Source: Branchiostoma lanceolatum
Lineage: Eukaryota; Chordata; Leptocardii; Amphioxiformes; Branchiostomatidae
Length of the DNA: 64,000 nt
Direction of reading: 5' to 3'
Assembly (NCBI RefSeq): GCF_035083965.1
Contig: NC_089731.1
Span: forward strand, 10,452,001 to 10,516,000
The position numbers were made by a program, and so were the translations under genes. Under the pieces are notes generated by a model that was not told the origin of the DNA, did not search any database, and saw nothing but the letters and a program-made list of their open reading frames with translations. Shown here one piece after another: positions 42,764 to 53,400 of this stretch; the stretch's first letter is position 1, and the number at the start of each line of letters is the position of its first letter.

Positions 42764-43254
42764 CGCTGTTCTCCGATACTCTTGACAAAACATGGGTTCA
42801 ACGAACTTCATTCATTCAAGACTGGACCCACATCCTGACTACCCCCTAACCTTACGTCACACTTCCGACCTGTTGACCAGATCTGTTACCCAATGAAAAC
42901 ACCGGTTACAAAGACAGGTTCGGATCGCATGTTGGGTATGAAAAAGCGTCACATTCTAAGGTTTCGTCTGTCGGAATCATCAACAACGTTAATTATGCTA
43001 AGTCTTTAGTGACGTTTCTTTAAACAATGATTCTTGTTTGCTGATGTTTAAAGACATTGGTGAGACCCATGCATACTTGAAATACTTTCAAGGAGTCAAA
43101 TAAGGTGTAAACACGTACGCACCTAAAATTGGAAAAGCGTAAACACCCCGTATGTAACCTCGCATAACCTTGCCCTTGTCAAAGTACATATATGTAGCGA
43201 TTTCTTAAGACTTGGTGGACAATTCACATACACGACTTTGACTTTCATTGCTGG

Positions 43255-43264
43255 TTTATTTTAT
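43255..43264 (-). terminator. Poly(A) signals of the His-rich precursor gene
   Basis: Two overlapping AATAAA motifs on the minus strand, about 210 bases after the stop codon at 43468. They support the small last exon as the true 3' end of the gene. Confidence 0.55.
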
Positions 43265-43467
43265 TCCATTGCTTTGACTGACGTCACATTCAACCAAGGT
43301 TGCTGAACTATTCGATTTAACCGTTGCAAACCAGTGCGTACCCCTACTTTTGTTGAACGATAAGTTTAATAGGCAAAGGTATTTTCTTTCTGTTCCCCAA
43401 ATCCACGCGCCATGCCTATAGATGCAAGATATATTTGCACGTTGGAGCATTTACTGAGCACCATGTT

Positions 43468-46400
43468 TTACTTGCCGGGGCAGAAATCCACCGTGTTCCT
43501 CTTCCTTCCCTGTTAAAGAAAGTTCATTGTGAACACGAACACCTACAACATTTTCCGATTTAAAAAACACAGCTTAAAATGATCATGATAGCTTTCAAGT
43601 CATATTCATTCTCTTGTACGAAAAATCAAGTCTTTGATTTGTTAATATTTGTAAATCTGAGTGACATGAAGAAGGATTGACACGGCACAGAATGGCATGA
43701 AAAGTCAATTCCAATTTCCAATTTTTGGTTGCCTGACAACCCCACCTACGTTAACTCGCTAAGACAAAGGTTGTTTACATCAGTAGAATTGACTAATGTT
43801 GTCAAAAGTATCCTTTGATGTTTTGAATACAAGAAGGTAATGTTGTCTCAACATATCGATATCATTTCACGGAAAACAAATACGCTACAGTTTGAATCCA
43901 GCACGAGTTGTTTTGAACGTTAAATGGTTGCGTCCTGTTAATTGTTATTGCAAAGTAGTAGGAATGCAAGTAGCCTGTTTGTATTTAGCAAAGACTCTCC
44001 ATACAATGGGTCTTTTGAGGTCAATCAATCAATAAATCGATCGATCGATCGTCAATAGATCCATCCTTCTTTATCAAAGTCAATCTGGCAGTAACATACA
44101 GGAGTATGATTCTGAATCTTATACCTAAAATTCATCTTACCTAATCGATGCACAACAATAATATTGTATAGATATCATAACACTAGTAGCCTACATTTTG
44201 TAGGTTTAAAACTAGTCGACAACATAGCAAATCTAGACATATAGGTTTAGCCAGTCGACAACATCTTACTGACATCACTCTCTATAACACATTACTGTAT
44301 GGCACTAATTAGTCATGTAGAATAGAGATTCATTTAGCAAATTTAAATTCTGTTGTATTATCTTAATCGTAATGTCTTTTGTCATCAAATATACATATTC
44401 ATCTTAGTGATTTAGTTTCAATTCTTAGATGCTTATAACCTAGCCTAATATCTAGCGACATATAACCTAAGATCCAGTAATATCACAGCAAAAACGTCGT
44501 GCGTATGTGATATTTCCGTTATGCTGTTGAAAGAAAAACAAAATTATGGAACACGTGAACTTGTCATGGTATCATGGCCGCCTGCAGTTCTTGTGCGCAT
44601 GTCCGTTGGTCGTCCCAGAGCTTTATTCCTGCTGATTGGACGGGAATAAGAATCAAATATACATGTCTATGACTTATATATCGATGCATGAGTCACATTC
44701 AAACTGCAGTTAACAGACAAAGAGATATATTTTGGTCCAACGTTTGAAAATAAATATAAATACATCAAATAAATAAAACAAAATACAAACAAAGTAAACA
44801 AAATGCATAAATTCTGTCTAGGATAACGTACGTGCACATAAGTGTGGTATACGCCGTGAGTATATAGGATATTAAGTTGCTAATAGTAATACTGTAGTGT
44901 ACCTTGAAAAGCCTCTGCAAGAGACGGCCATGTTTGCTGTGACGTAGGGCACGACTGGCGAAAACAACCTTCTTCCTGTGTCCAAGGGCAGCCTTTTCCC
45001 CTTTCTTGACCTTCACAGATGACCTATATAAACATTTAGAGAGGGGGCAAACTTAAGATTATCTTTGAAAATAGGTGAAAGTTGTTTTGAACACAATGCT
45101 AACTGTGGCATCTGAGCACAAAGAAGGACTGATATAAGTTATTACCTGTGTTCTTCATCGTCGGAGGCAGGAAGAGCCAAGGGGTTCTTACGATCATGAT
45201 GTCCGTCGATCAACGACCACAGCTCGTCATATTTGCCCGCCAACACGTTTCCCGAGTTTGATTCCGTACGTTTTCCTTCGTTCTCGAGCTTGTTCTGAAT
45301 AAGGAGATGAGAAGCAAACAAAACACCACAGTCAGAAATCGCCAGGACATGAGCAATATCTACAAGTCGTGAATACATTAATGTTAAGCTTCAAGTGAGT
45401 CATGACTTGAAAAGTGTTCGAATGTCCCGGTTTGTAAGTTATTCATTTGTACCTGTTGGTAAGATCAATGTGATTGGTATCTACCTGCAAATATAATTGA
45501 TTGTCTACATGTCATACGAGCTACTACATATATCATCAAATCCTTTGTTTTCTATCTATCTATCTATCTATCGGCCATCGGCCGGGACTAAACAAGTACA
45601 TACATCACTCCATATTGCCCTATCCAACATCATTTGCCCTAAGTGTTCATATGCAATCCCAGTATCTCTAACTAAACTATCGGCAAAAGTCAAACTTCTG
45701 CAGTGAACTCGGCCTCTTGGTTTTCATAGAAGGATGTCCGAAACTATTGCTGGTTGGCTCGAAAATAGTGTCCAGCAAATGTTACTCGACGGTGGGTGAG
45801 CTTTTGAGACAGCCGTGGGAGACTTCCATAAATTGTTTTGAGAGAAGCATGTTGTGTCCAAAGAATGTTCTGTGCCCTGCGCAGTAGCTGTGCAGTAGCT
45901 ATAGACTCCATTCAATCAATTTTGTTCTTCAACCCTGAGCCTCGGTGGGATACTAGTTAGTTAACTGGGGCTCCCAGACTCGCTCTCTTACCGTTTCTCC
46001 CTGGCTCTGGCTCCGGTCACCTGTCTTGTTATGTTGGCGGTGGGAACGTTTCCCAGCCGGGGCGTGTCCAGCAGTCTTCAGATGGTGGGTTGGACGGTGC
46101 TCTGCATTTTTCAGATGATGATGGATGCGGGTACTGTCCTGAACGCGGAACGAAAAGATTGAGAAGGCCCTATTTTGTATTTGTGAACAGCAAAAACTCA
46201 GGGTTTTAAACAGTGACATTGTGATTTACAGAACGTATTATGTAACCTATTACGATGTGAGAATGGAGTACAAAGGAATGGGAAACCTAAAAACTGCAAA
46301 GAAACTCAGTGAGCTACACCAGCTTGCAGGAAAAAAGACACAGTGGAAAGAAATGAAGAAAGACTGAATGCAGCCAGAGGTTGTTTCTAGAACTACCTGA

Positions 46401-47957
46401 GCTGCAGAATACAGTGGATCATCATCAATGGAGTACAACGTTAAACCTGGAAATACTCTATCTTACCCGGTGAACTGTTGAGTTGGCGTGATGTCCAACT
46501 GATGGATGGCTTCCATGTTTGTTCAGGCGTTCTGTCTGGACATGAAGCTTTCCATTAGACTGCAAAAAAAGAAAACTATTGATAAAGGCCCCTTCCCTGA
46601 GGCGTAACCAAAATGGTGAACTGTAGTGAAACTACTGTAGACTGATAGTGACTCTAGTTAACTGAAATCCACTGAAGCGACAGGTAGGCTCTTACACACA
46701 TACAAAGAAAATGTATGCAGTGTAAGAGGTGCGTATGTGTTACATATACGCACCTCTTACACTGCATACATTTTGTTTTCCTCTAAGCAAAATCTTGAGT
46801 CTTACCTTCTGTTGACGCAGGTTACGGTTGCGGTTGTGGTTGCGATGGTGACGAGGTCCGACAGACTCATGTGCACTATGGTGAGCCCCGTGCTTGTTCA
46901 GGTAGTGAACCTTGTTAGCTTTGGGCTGAAATGTGAAAGACATGTACAGAAAATTAAACTCAGAAGTTTGCGGATTATTGATACACTGTAGAAGCAAGGA
47001 GGTTAAGAAGAAGATTGCGGAGGATAGCGGCTACCATGTATTTTTAAAAACGTACACTGCGTTACTGATTCGGGAACTTAACTACGAACAGATTTATTAT
47101 GTGGATTTTAGAGTAATTTTATTCGAAAACAGTTTCCAATTTGCGTGATGAGGATATATTTCTTGTCTAGAACTTTGTCGACCACCAATTGGAATCCACG
47201 TATATGAACAGAAAACCTTTTCATTCTTGCCGGACGTGGGGCTGGACTGGTCTTGGCGCTCGGTGTGGTGCTGGTGATGCTGTCCGGTATGCTCGATTTT
47301 AAGAGCATCTTTCTTTGCCTGACAGAAAAAAAAGATTCAGATGGCATCGTGATGGACTGATCCGCGCAAATAGGACAAGACAAACCCCCAAACCCTGCTG
47401 GTTATATATCTCTGTGTTGAATATGTAACACATATGCATTTTGTCAACGAATAGAAGCTTTTCCCCCAGCAGGTATACACCTCTTAAGCGCAGCATTGTG
47501 GTTTAGCAGGAATGTTTGCTTGTTTGCGTGCGCGCGCGCGCGCGCGAGTGTGTGTATGTATGTACGTGTGTGCGTGCGTGTTTGTGTGTATGCGTGTTTG
47601 TGTGTGAGTGTGTGTGTGTATGTGTGTTTGTGCGTGCGCGCGCGCGCGTGTGTGTGTACGTGCAAGTGTGAGCATATGTGTGTGTGGCGAGGCTTTCCTT
47701 TTGTCATTTTTACTCACTACTGTAGAAAAAGCTGAACTTCTTACCACTACAACAACTTCCCCTTCTTTGGGTAGGCGGCGAAGCTTCACGTGCACAGGTG
47801 CAGGCGCCAGCTTGATCTTATGCCGCTGGTTTGCACCTTCCGAAGCGTTAAGATCGCCTGCTTTCCCTATCTCTGAGTTGGGTAAAACAGACGACTGCAC
47901 CGGAAGACATGTGATGACCAGTCCCACCATAATGACAAGTGTGGGGCAAGCCATCAT
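43468..47957 (-). CDS. Histidine-rich secreted precursor with C-terminal GRKR processing site, 328 aa
   Basis: I do not recognise this gene. Eight minus-strand coding exons join in frame: 47957-47745, 47318-47217, 46925-46806, 46559-46467, 46138-45992, 45294-45146, 45023-44903, 43509-43468. Exon 1 encodes a signal peptide (MMACPTLVIMVGLVITCLPVQ). Exons 2-5 are all phase 0-0 and His-rich. Exons 3 and 4 repeat the motif LNKHG(A/S)H, and exon 5 has the related HHLKNAEHRP/HHLKTAGHAP pair, so they look like duplicated modules. Exon 6 is acidic at its end (SDDEEHR). Exon 7 encodes a strongly cationic stretch (residues 276-315). Exon 8 adds GRKRNTVDFCPGK and the stop. GRKR is the classical amidation-plus-cleavage signal. 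Metal binding and an amidated peptide at about 294-315 are inference. Upstream are a non-coding exon and a TATA box. Reading through exon 7's donor would give a hydrophobic tail ending at 44765. Confidence 0.72.
46708..46774. repeat. Long hairpin in intron 3 of the His-rich gene
   Basis: An inverted repeat with arms of about 31-33 nt (left arm starts AAAATGTATGCAGTGTAAGA). It has one small bulge and a loop of only a few bases. It lies just downstream of exon 3 (donor at 46805) in transcription order, so it would fold within the pre-mRNA. Confidence 0.9.
47525..47690. repeat. Alternating GC/GT microsatellite in intron 1 of the His-rich gene
   Basis: About 165 bases of almost pure alternating purine-pyrimidine sequence, including two (CG)n runs (about 47529-47546 and 47636-47648) embedded in (TG)n. 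The open frames through it on both strands are composition artefacts. Such tracts can adopt Z-DNA and are unstable in length. Confidence 0.9.
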
Positions 47958-48558
47958 CCTTTACGTCAGTTGTTGTTCTGCAAGAGACACCTAGCGGGAT
48001 TAACAAGAACAATTGTTGTCGTTACTGTGGACAACGTAATTACATTCAAAGTTTATTTTTCATACAGCCATATGTTGAGGGCTAACGGAGAATACCTGAA
48101 ATGTAATAAAAAATTGTTAAATATCAGAAGAGAGCAGACTCGCGTTCATCGTGATATGGAATGAGGATGTTTTAACAAAACCTCATTCTCTTTATGGCCA
48201 TATATGTTGAAAGTGAATTACTCTTTTACGAGAACCAAAGTCTAGCTAGAACCCCCCCCCCCCACGTACTTTTATCACAAAGGCACACAGAAACTCAATC
48301 ACACGTTGAATCATATTAAGAAAAATCGTAAGAAACATAAAGTTGCAACTAAAAACATTGACTCTTCGCCACTGGTCTCTGACAGTACCCATATTGAGAC
48401 ACAATGAAAATAACGTATGCTACTGACGATTTTTAAAGATTGGAATATACAATGTCCATTTGAACTATGGAAAGTGTAGATTTACAACAGCCAGAAGTAC
48501 AAGACATTTGGGGTAGGTGTAAAGAGTCAATCAGAAAGAGCTTAAAGATTCTTCTTAC

Positions 48559-48640
48559 CTGAAAATTAGAGAGCAGATTGACAATACCTCTTCTCCAACA
48601 AAGAACAGAAAAATTCTAAGGGGAGATTCAATGACTGAAC
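48559..48640 (-). other. Non-coding first exon of the His-rich precursor gene
   Basis: On the minus strand this ends TTTTCAG|GTAAGAAG at 48559/48558. It pairs with the acceptor TCTCTTGCAG|AACAAC about 20 bases upstream of the ATG at 47957. The start is placed by the TATA box at 48665-48672. A short upstream leader with no obvious ATG-initiated frame is expected. Confidence 0.5.
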
Positions 48641-48664
48641 GACGGGGAGGTGATCCTTGCGTGG

Positions 48665-48672
48665 ATTTATAA
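48665..48672 (-). promoter_or_regulatory. TATA box of the His-rich precursor gene
   Basis: TTATAAAT on the minus strand, about 25-30 bases upstream of the proposed start site and about 110 bases before the first donor. A TATA promoter fits a regulated, tissue-specific gene rather than a housekeeping one. Confidence 0.5.
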
Positions 48673-48952
48673 CGTGTAGCATTTTTGCCATATCTTTCCC
48701 AGGAATAATGGAAAATCCCTGACAGACAGTTAGACCACGTCATCATGTGAAGCTCCCAAGTTCTCACGAGGATCGAGGGCGAGCCATGTTGTTGTTGAGG
48801 CGGTTGTGAGGAAGACATTAAGCAGTGGGTATGGGGAGCTCGGGCCGTGTGAATTTCACACGGAGATATCAGATATGTATCAAATTAAATTCATTGCCCA
48901 CATCTAATACACTTAAATTTGTGGACCACCATTTTTATAGGCTGGGTACCAT

Positions 48953-49022
48953 CCTTGTTAGGTTTCCGAGGTTTCCATACTCTCTGCTAGGGCAACTGTG
49001 GAAAACTAAGAAGGATGGCACC
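48953..49022. repeat. Imperfect foldback, intergenic
   Basis: 'TGGGTACCATCCTT' near 48956 is inverted at 49010-49023 (AAGGATGGCACCCA). The intervening 'aggtttcc' / 'ggaaaact' also partly pairs. The arms resemble those of the foldback at 53036-53131. Confidence 0.5.
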
Positions 49023-49169
49023 CAAGTTACCATCTTACTGGCGAAGAGGATTTTACATGTAACGTTTGTAGTATTGAGACAACGCGTGTATTTGTCATAG
49101 CCCAAAGGTACTTCAGAATTGCTTGTAACACCACATCACCTAGCGACATTTGTGCGAAGTACACCTTGA

Positions 49170-49191
49170 TCACGTGATGTACAGGTTATAC
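49170..49191 (+). promoter_or_regulatory. Upstream elements of the 7SL RNA gene
   Basis: TCACGTGA at 49170-49177 lies about 40-47 bases before the RNA start, and a TATA-like GGTTATA at 49185-49191 lies about 26-32 before it. The human 7SL gene also depends on an upstream ATF/CREB-type site near -50 for RNA polymerase III transcription, so the arrangement suits a functional locus. Factor identity is inference. Confidence 0.45.
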
Positions 49192-49216
49192 TCTCAAAAT
49201 GGCAGCCTGTCTCTCA

Positions 49217-49515
49217 GCTGGGCGTGGTGGCGCGCGCCTGTAATCCAGCTACCTGGAGGCTGGGGTTGGTGGACCGCTTGAGGCCGGGGGTTCTGCGGCG
49301 TGCTGTCCTATGGCGATCGGGCGTCCACGCTAAGTTCGGCATCGATATGGTTTCCCCGGGGGAGCTCAGGGCAACCAGGTCGTCTAAGGAGGGACGCACC
49401 GGCCCAGGTTGGAAACAAAGCAGGCAAAAGTCCCCGTGTCGATCAGTAGCGGGATCGCGCCCGTGAATAGGCACTGCGTCGTAGCCCGGCCAACACAGTG
49501 GGACCCAACTCTTTT
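49217..49515 (+). ncRNA. 7SL RNA (signal recognition particle RNA)
   Basis: About 299 nt with continuous resemblance to metazoan 7SL RNA. The 5' Alu domain reads GCTGGGCGTGGTGGCGCGCG then CCTGTAATCCAGCTACCTGG. Next come the 'CGCTTGAGGCC' block and the helix 5/6 region 'GCGATCGGGCGTCC', then 'CTAAGTTCGGCATCGATATGG'. The S domain has 'AAGGAGGGACGCACCGGCCC' and the helix 8 SRP54-binding region 'GGAAACAAAGCAGG' with 'GATCAGTAGCGGGATCGCGC'. The closing Alu-domain 3' strand is 'GTGAATAGGCACTGCG'. It ends in CTTTTT followed by another T-run, an RNA polymerase III terminator. The RNA scaffolds the SRP, which pauses translation and delivers ribosomes to the ER. Both domains are complete and no poly(A) tail or target duplication is seen, so this looks like a real gene rather than a retroposed copy. 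Open frames on both strands here are spurious. Confidence 0.93.
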
Positions 49516-49896
49516 TCCTTTTTTGGCCATATACCATTTATACTTTTGTGTTTTGCTACACACATCTCTGATTCAAAACATATTCTGGACTTTTTCTATT
49601 TTTTTCTTCTTTTCTTCCACATATTGTGTACTGTGGGGTAAAATTCAAACGGTTTGAAAAAATCATACCCAACCAGTCGCACTACACTGAAAAACGTAGG
49701 CCACTATACAAGCATACATAAAAGAAATGACAAATATGTCTCAGACCAACTTTAAACATTTCTACACTCTTAAAAACACCAGAGAACACAACAACCACCT
49801 GTTGTGACCCCCGGTGAACTACCCTGGAACCGAGATGTCATCTCGTTCCCATCCTAAGTGATCACATGACGACTCACCAATAACGACGGGGAAGCC

Positions 49897-50018
49897 AAAA
49901 TGGCCGCCAGTTCAACTTTTTGTTTGAAAACCAGAATTTCACGAAAACCGGCATTTTCTCGAGTTTGCAGAAGCAAAGCTCATACGAACTGAACTTTGAA
50001 GATATCCTGATTCGAAAG
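49897..50018 (+). promoter_or_regulatory. YY1-type initiator and untranslated first exon of the CCDC150-like gene
   Basis: AAAATGGCCGCC at 49897-49908 is a strong YY1-type site, common at start sites of TATA-less genes. About 110 bases downstream is the donor TTCGAAAG|GTATGT at 50018. A possible acceptor (GCTGTCATCAG) at 50404 leads to the coding exon. Start-site position is inference. Confidence 0.5.
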
Positions 50019-50456
50019 GTATGTAAGATAAATTTCGATCTGTCCTAGCGTCTGTATAAGAACAGGTCTACTTACAAATTATGATGTGTGATGTGGGGAG
50101 GGGGGCGATTTGTTTTTGTTTATAAGAAATCAGTACAAACTTTATATATCTGTCTGGGCAAGAAGGTCGGTCTGTATTAGAATCAGTGTAACGTTAACAA
50201 ATTATTTGGTATGGCCAGACAAAGTTTTACTTCGCTAAGTAATGTTACATACAATATCAATATGATAAAGCATCTGTATTTTGAAGCTCCTTGGTAAATA
50301 ATACTGTAACGTTACTTCACTACTTGGAGGCTTCAGTACTGACACGAGCATTCGAATTCCGCTGGCCTAAAACTCTATGCCATTGATTCTCAAGCTGTCA
50401 TCAGTAATTTGTAAGACCTGTATTATATTCAATGTAAAATAATATTTGTCTCCGCA

Positions 50457-53400
50457 ATGTCAAGTTGTAGAAGTACAGTGCCTGGCGAAAAGATGTCACG
50501 TCAACGACAAGTCATCCCCGCCTCACGAGCACCCCCAGGGTCACCAACCAAGGACACTCTACACGTCTTAGAAAGTCGTCTCCAGTCCACGGAAGGTGAC
50601 ACCCACGATCTTCTGTCACAACTAGCGGAGATGGGGTTTGATCCACGCGTCATCATGTCACAACAACAGGCCGGATCACATGTACAGTCCCTGGATTGCG
50701 GCATACAGGATCCCATAAGCCCGTTTCAGCATAGAGCGGTTCAAGTGGCGCCCGAGGTGCTGCAGAAAAAGTATGAAGAACTTGTGGCGAGAGTGTGCCG
50801 GACTGAGAGCACGATACAGTCACTGAAGCTGAACCTGGTCACACTGCAGGCAGAGAAAGACTTAAGGGGGAAAGATACTCAGGTATCGTTTGTTGGAAAG
50901 CAAAAATAAATTACATTTCAACTTTAGTGTTAATGATATTCCTGTAATGGCTTGTAACTTCCCGTGTTGGATCTTATGGTGATTTTGATTTTGATGTTTT
51001 TCATGTCTGTTGTGTGTTATCATTCACATTCAAAATTTTAGTCAGCAATTCTATTACAGGTCTAACAAATCTTTTGCCTGTAAGCATTTACCTATAAAAG
51101 GACACTGGTCAACAAAAGGACACTGGTCAACACCCTGTAAGAGTCAGATGTTTGAATAAGAAAATAAAAAGCAATAGTGCGTAGTAGCTTGTAATCTCTT
51201 TCGTAAGCTCTTCAACTGTTAATTTTTTCCTTGTCTGATTTTTTATCCTAATCAGGGAGCTAATGAACAGATGGCGGCTGCAGTGGAGGCTTACGACCGC
51301 GAGGTGAAGAAGTTGAAAGGTCGTCAGGAGCGGTTACAGAGAGACATGGAGGAGTCTGAGAACAGGAGGGAGACGGCCGTACTGGACGTACAACAGTTAC
51401 ACAACGCACTGGAGGTCACCAACACTGAGAAGGTCGAGGAACTCTCACTTTTTTTTTCTACTAGGATTTAACAGGGTGGCATCGATGTGGAGCAATGGTT
51501 AGAGCATTGGGCTCAGAACCATTAGGTCCCAGGTTCGATACTCACCATGCCCCAACGTTGTACCCTTGGGAAGAGCGCTTTACACAACTTGACGGTGGAG
51601 TGAGGAGCCTCAAAAGTGTGCCAAAAAACATGGATTTGGTGTGCCAAGCCGTAATTGTTTTTGCACTGTATTCACTATAATCATACTTAAATGAATAAGT
51701 GAAGTAAGAAAGAAAGCTCTAAAGGAATGGATGGATGGATGGAAGAAGGAATGAATGTAGGATTCAATAGAAGGATGAAAGAATAACTGCATATAACTGT
51801 GTTCTCAATCCAATGTCTTATTCTGGTCTCAAAACTATCTCTCAAATCACTATACTGATGATATGTTTCAATCCCATGACACTGTTTTCACCCTTGTCAT
51901 GTAACATAACTTCTACTCACATATGTATTTGTACAGAGTGAGCTGACAGCTAGGTATGAAGAGTTGAAGAACACAAAACAGAAGTTGTCAAGAAGATTAA
52001 ATGAGGTGAGTTCTATTCTGTTCTGTAGAAGAGTGTGTGGCGTCGGTGTGGCGTAATGGTGAGAGCATAGGGCTGCCAAACAGCGTGGCCCGAGTTCGAT
52101 TCCGGCTCTCCCTCAAACATGTCTGGACATGCACCCGGCGTTGTGCCCTTGGGAAAGGCACTTAACACAAAATCCCTCACTTCACTCAGGTGTAAATGAG
52201 TACCTAGCTTTGTCTAGGGACGTCCCTCGGATAGGACGTTAAATGGAGGTCCCGTGTTTGAGGAGAGCCATACCTTGAGCACGTAAAAGAACCCACCGCA
52301 TCTTTCAAAAAAGAGTAGGGGCATGCCCCGGTGTGAGTGGCTCAAAACGTTCCGGTCTAAATGGGGTAGGGAATTTCCCGAGCAGCCTTCGTAACTCCTG
52401 CTTCTCCTAATGGGTCAGTGAAGTCATGTTTGTCTTGAGCATTGATGTTTCTGGCCTAGGGTGAAGAGATGCTGCTACAGTAACAATTGGGCCGCCTTTC
52501 TTCATAAAATCGATGGCAACATCAGGCTCTGATGAATTGATTAGAAAAAAAAAGAGTAATATTTGTAGAAATGATGTAATATCCATGTGTCCTATTAAGT
52601 TTTGAGTTTTCTGGCATTCCTTTGTTATATCATTATATCACTCAATATGTGGAGATTTAATGAATGAAAAAAGGAATTAATGAAAACCTTTATTGTATGC
52701 GTATACCCACTGGGTTAAGTACAGGTCACAGCAAAAGAATAGTATACAGATACATCTATACTTTGTCAAATTACTATACAAAATGAATTATAAACTATAT
52801 AGATTCATGTAGAGTGTTGTTTTTGTTGTAGATGAAAGAAGAGCTGTCCCGTGAAAGCAGTCTGCGAGCCAGTCTAGAGGAATCCCATGCTACACTACTG
52901 GCCAGAATACACAGTATGGAAGGGGTGGTGGAGACTGAGAGGCACGAGGTACATGGAATTGTGAAACTACTTTAGATTACTCAAGTACACTGTACAGTAT
53001 GGATATTGGATGTCACATGTTGTAATAATGTTATACATGGTACCATCCTCCGTTGTAATAGCTGACTCAATTGTTTAGCTTGCTAACCACATGGTTACTA
53101 CGAAGGTTACTACAGAGGATGGTATCCAGGCTAATACATGGAGGAAGGAATTGTGTAACAGAGAGTCAGTGTTAAAGAACCTGTGATACTTTATGGAATG
53201 GCTAGGATTAATAGGAATATGTTTGAATGTGTAAGCAGGTCAAATCTTTAGTCCTGACAGCCATACTTTGACACTTATTGAAGTTATTCTGTCAGCAAAA
53301 GGCATTAAACCAAATAAATTCAGACGAAAGAACTTTTGTAAACTCCCAGGTTGAGACGCTGTCCTCAGACTGTAATGTCTTGAGGAAGGAGACCATGCAA

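Noticed and set aside
47444..47735. Open frames rich in alternating His/Thr or Cys/Val/Arg
   Set aside because: They are translations of the (TG)n/(CG)n microsatellite in intron 1 of the His-rich gene.
49214..49537. Open frames of 80-107 codons on both strands
   Set aside because: They lie over the 7SL RNA gene. The nucleotide sequence is explained by SRP RNA structure and the translations resemble nothing.
52035..52110. Possible tRNA gene (A and B boxes present)
   Set aside because: It does not fold as a cloverleaf with paired acceptor and anticodon stems, and a long SINE body follows, shared with other copies in the window.
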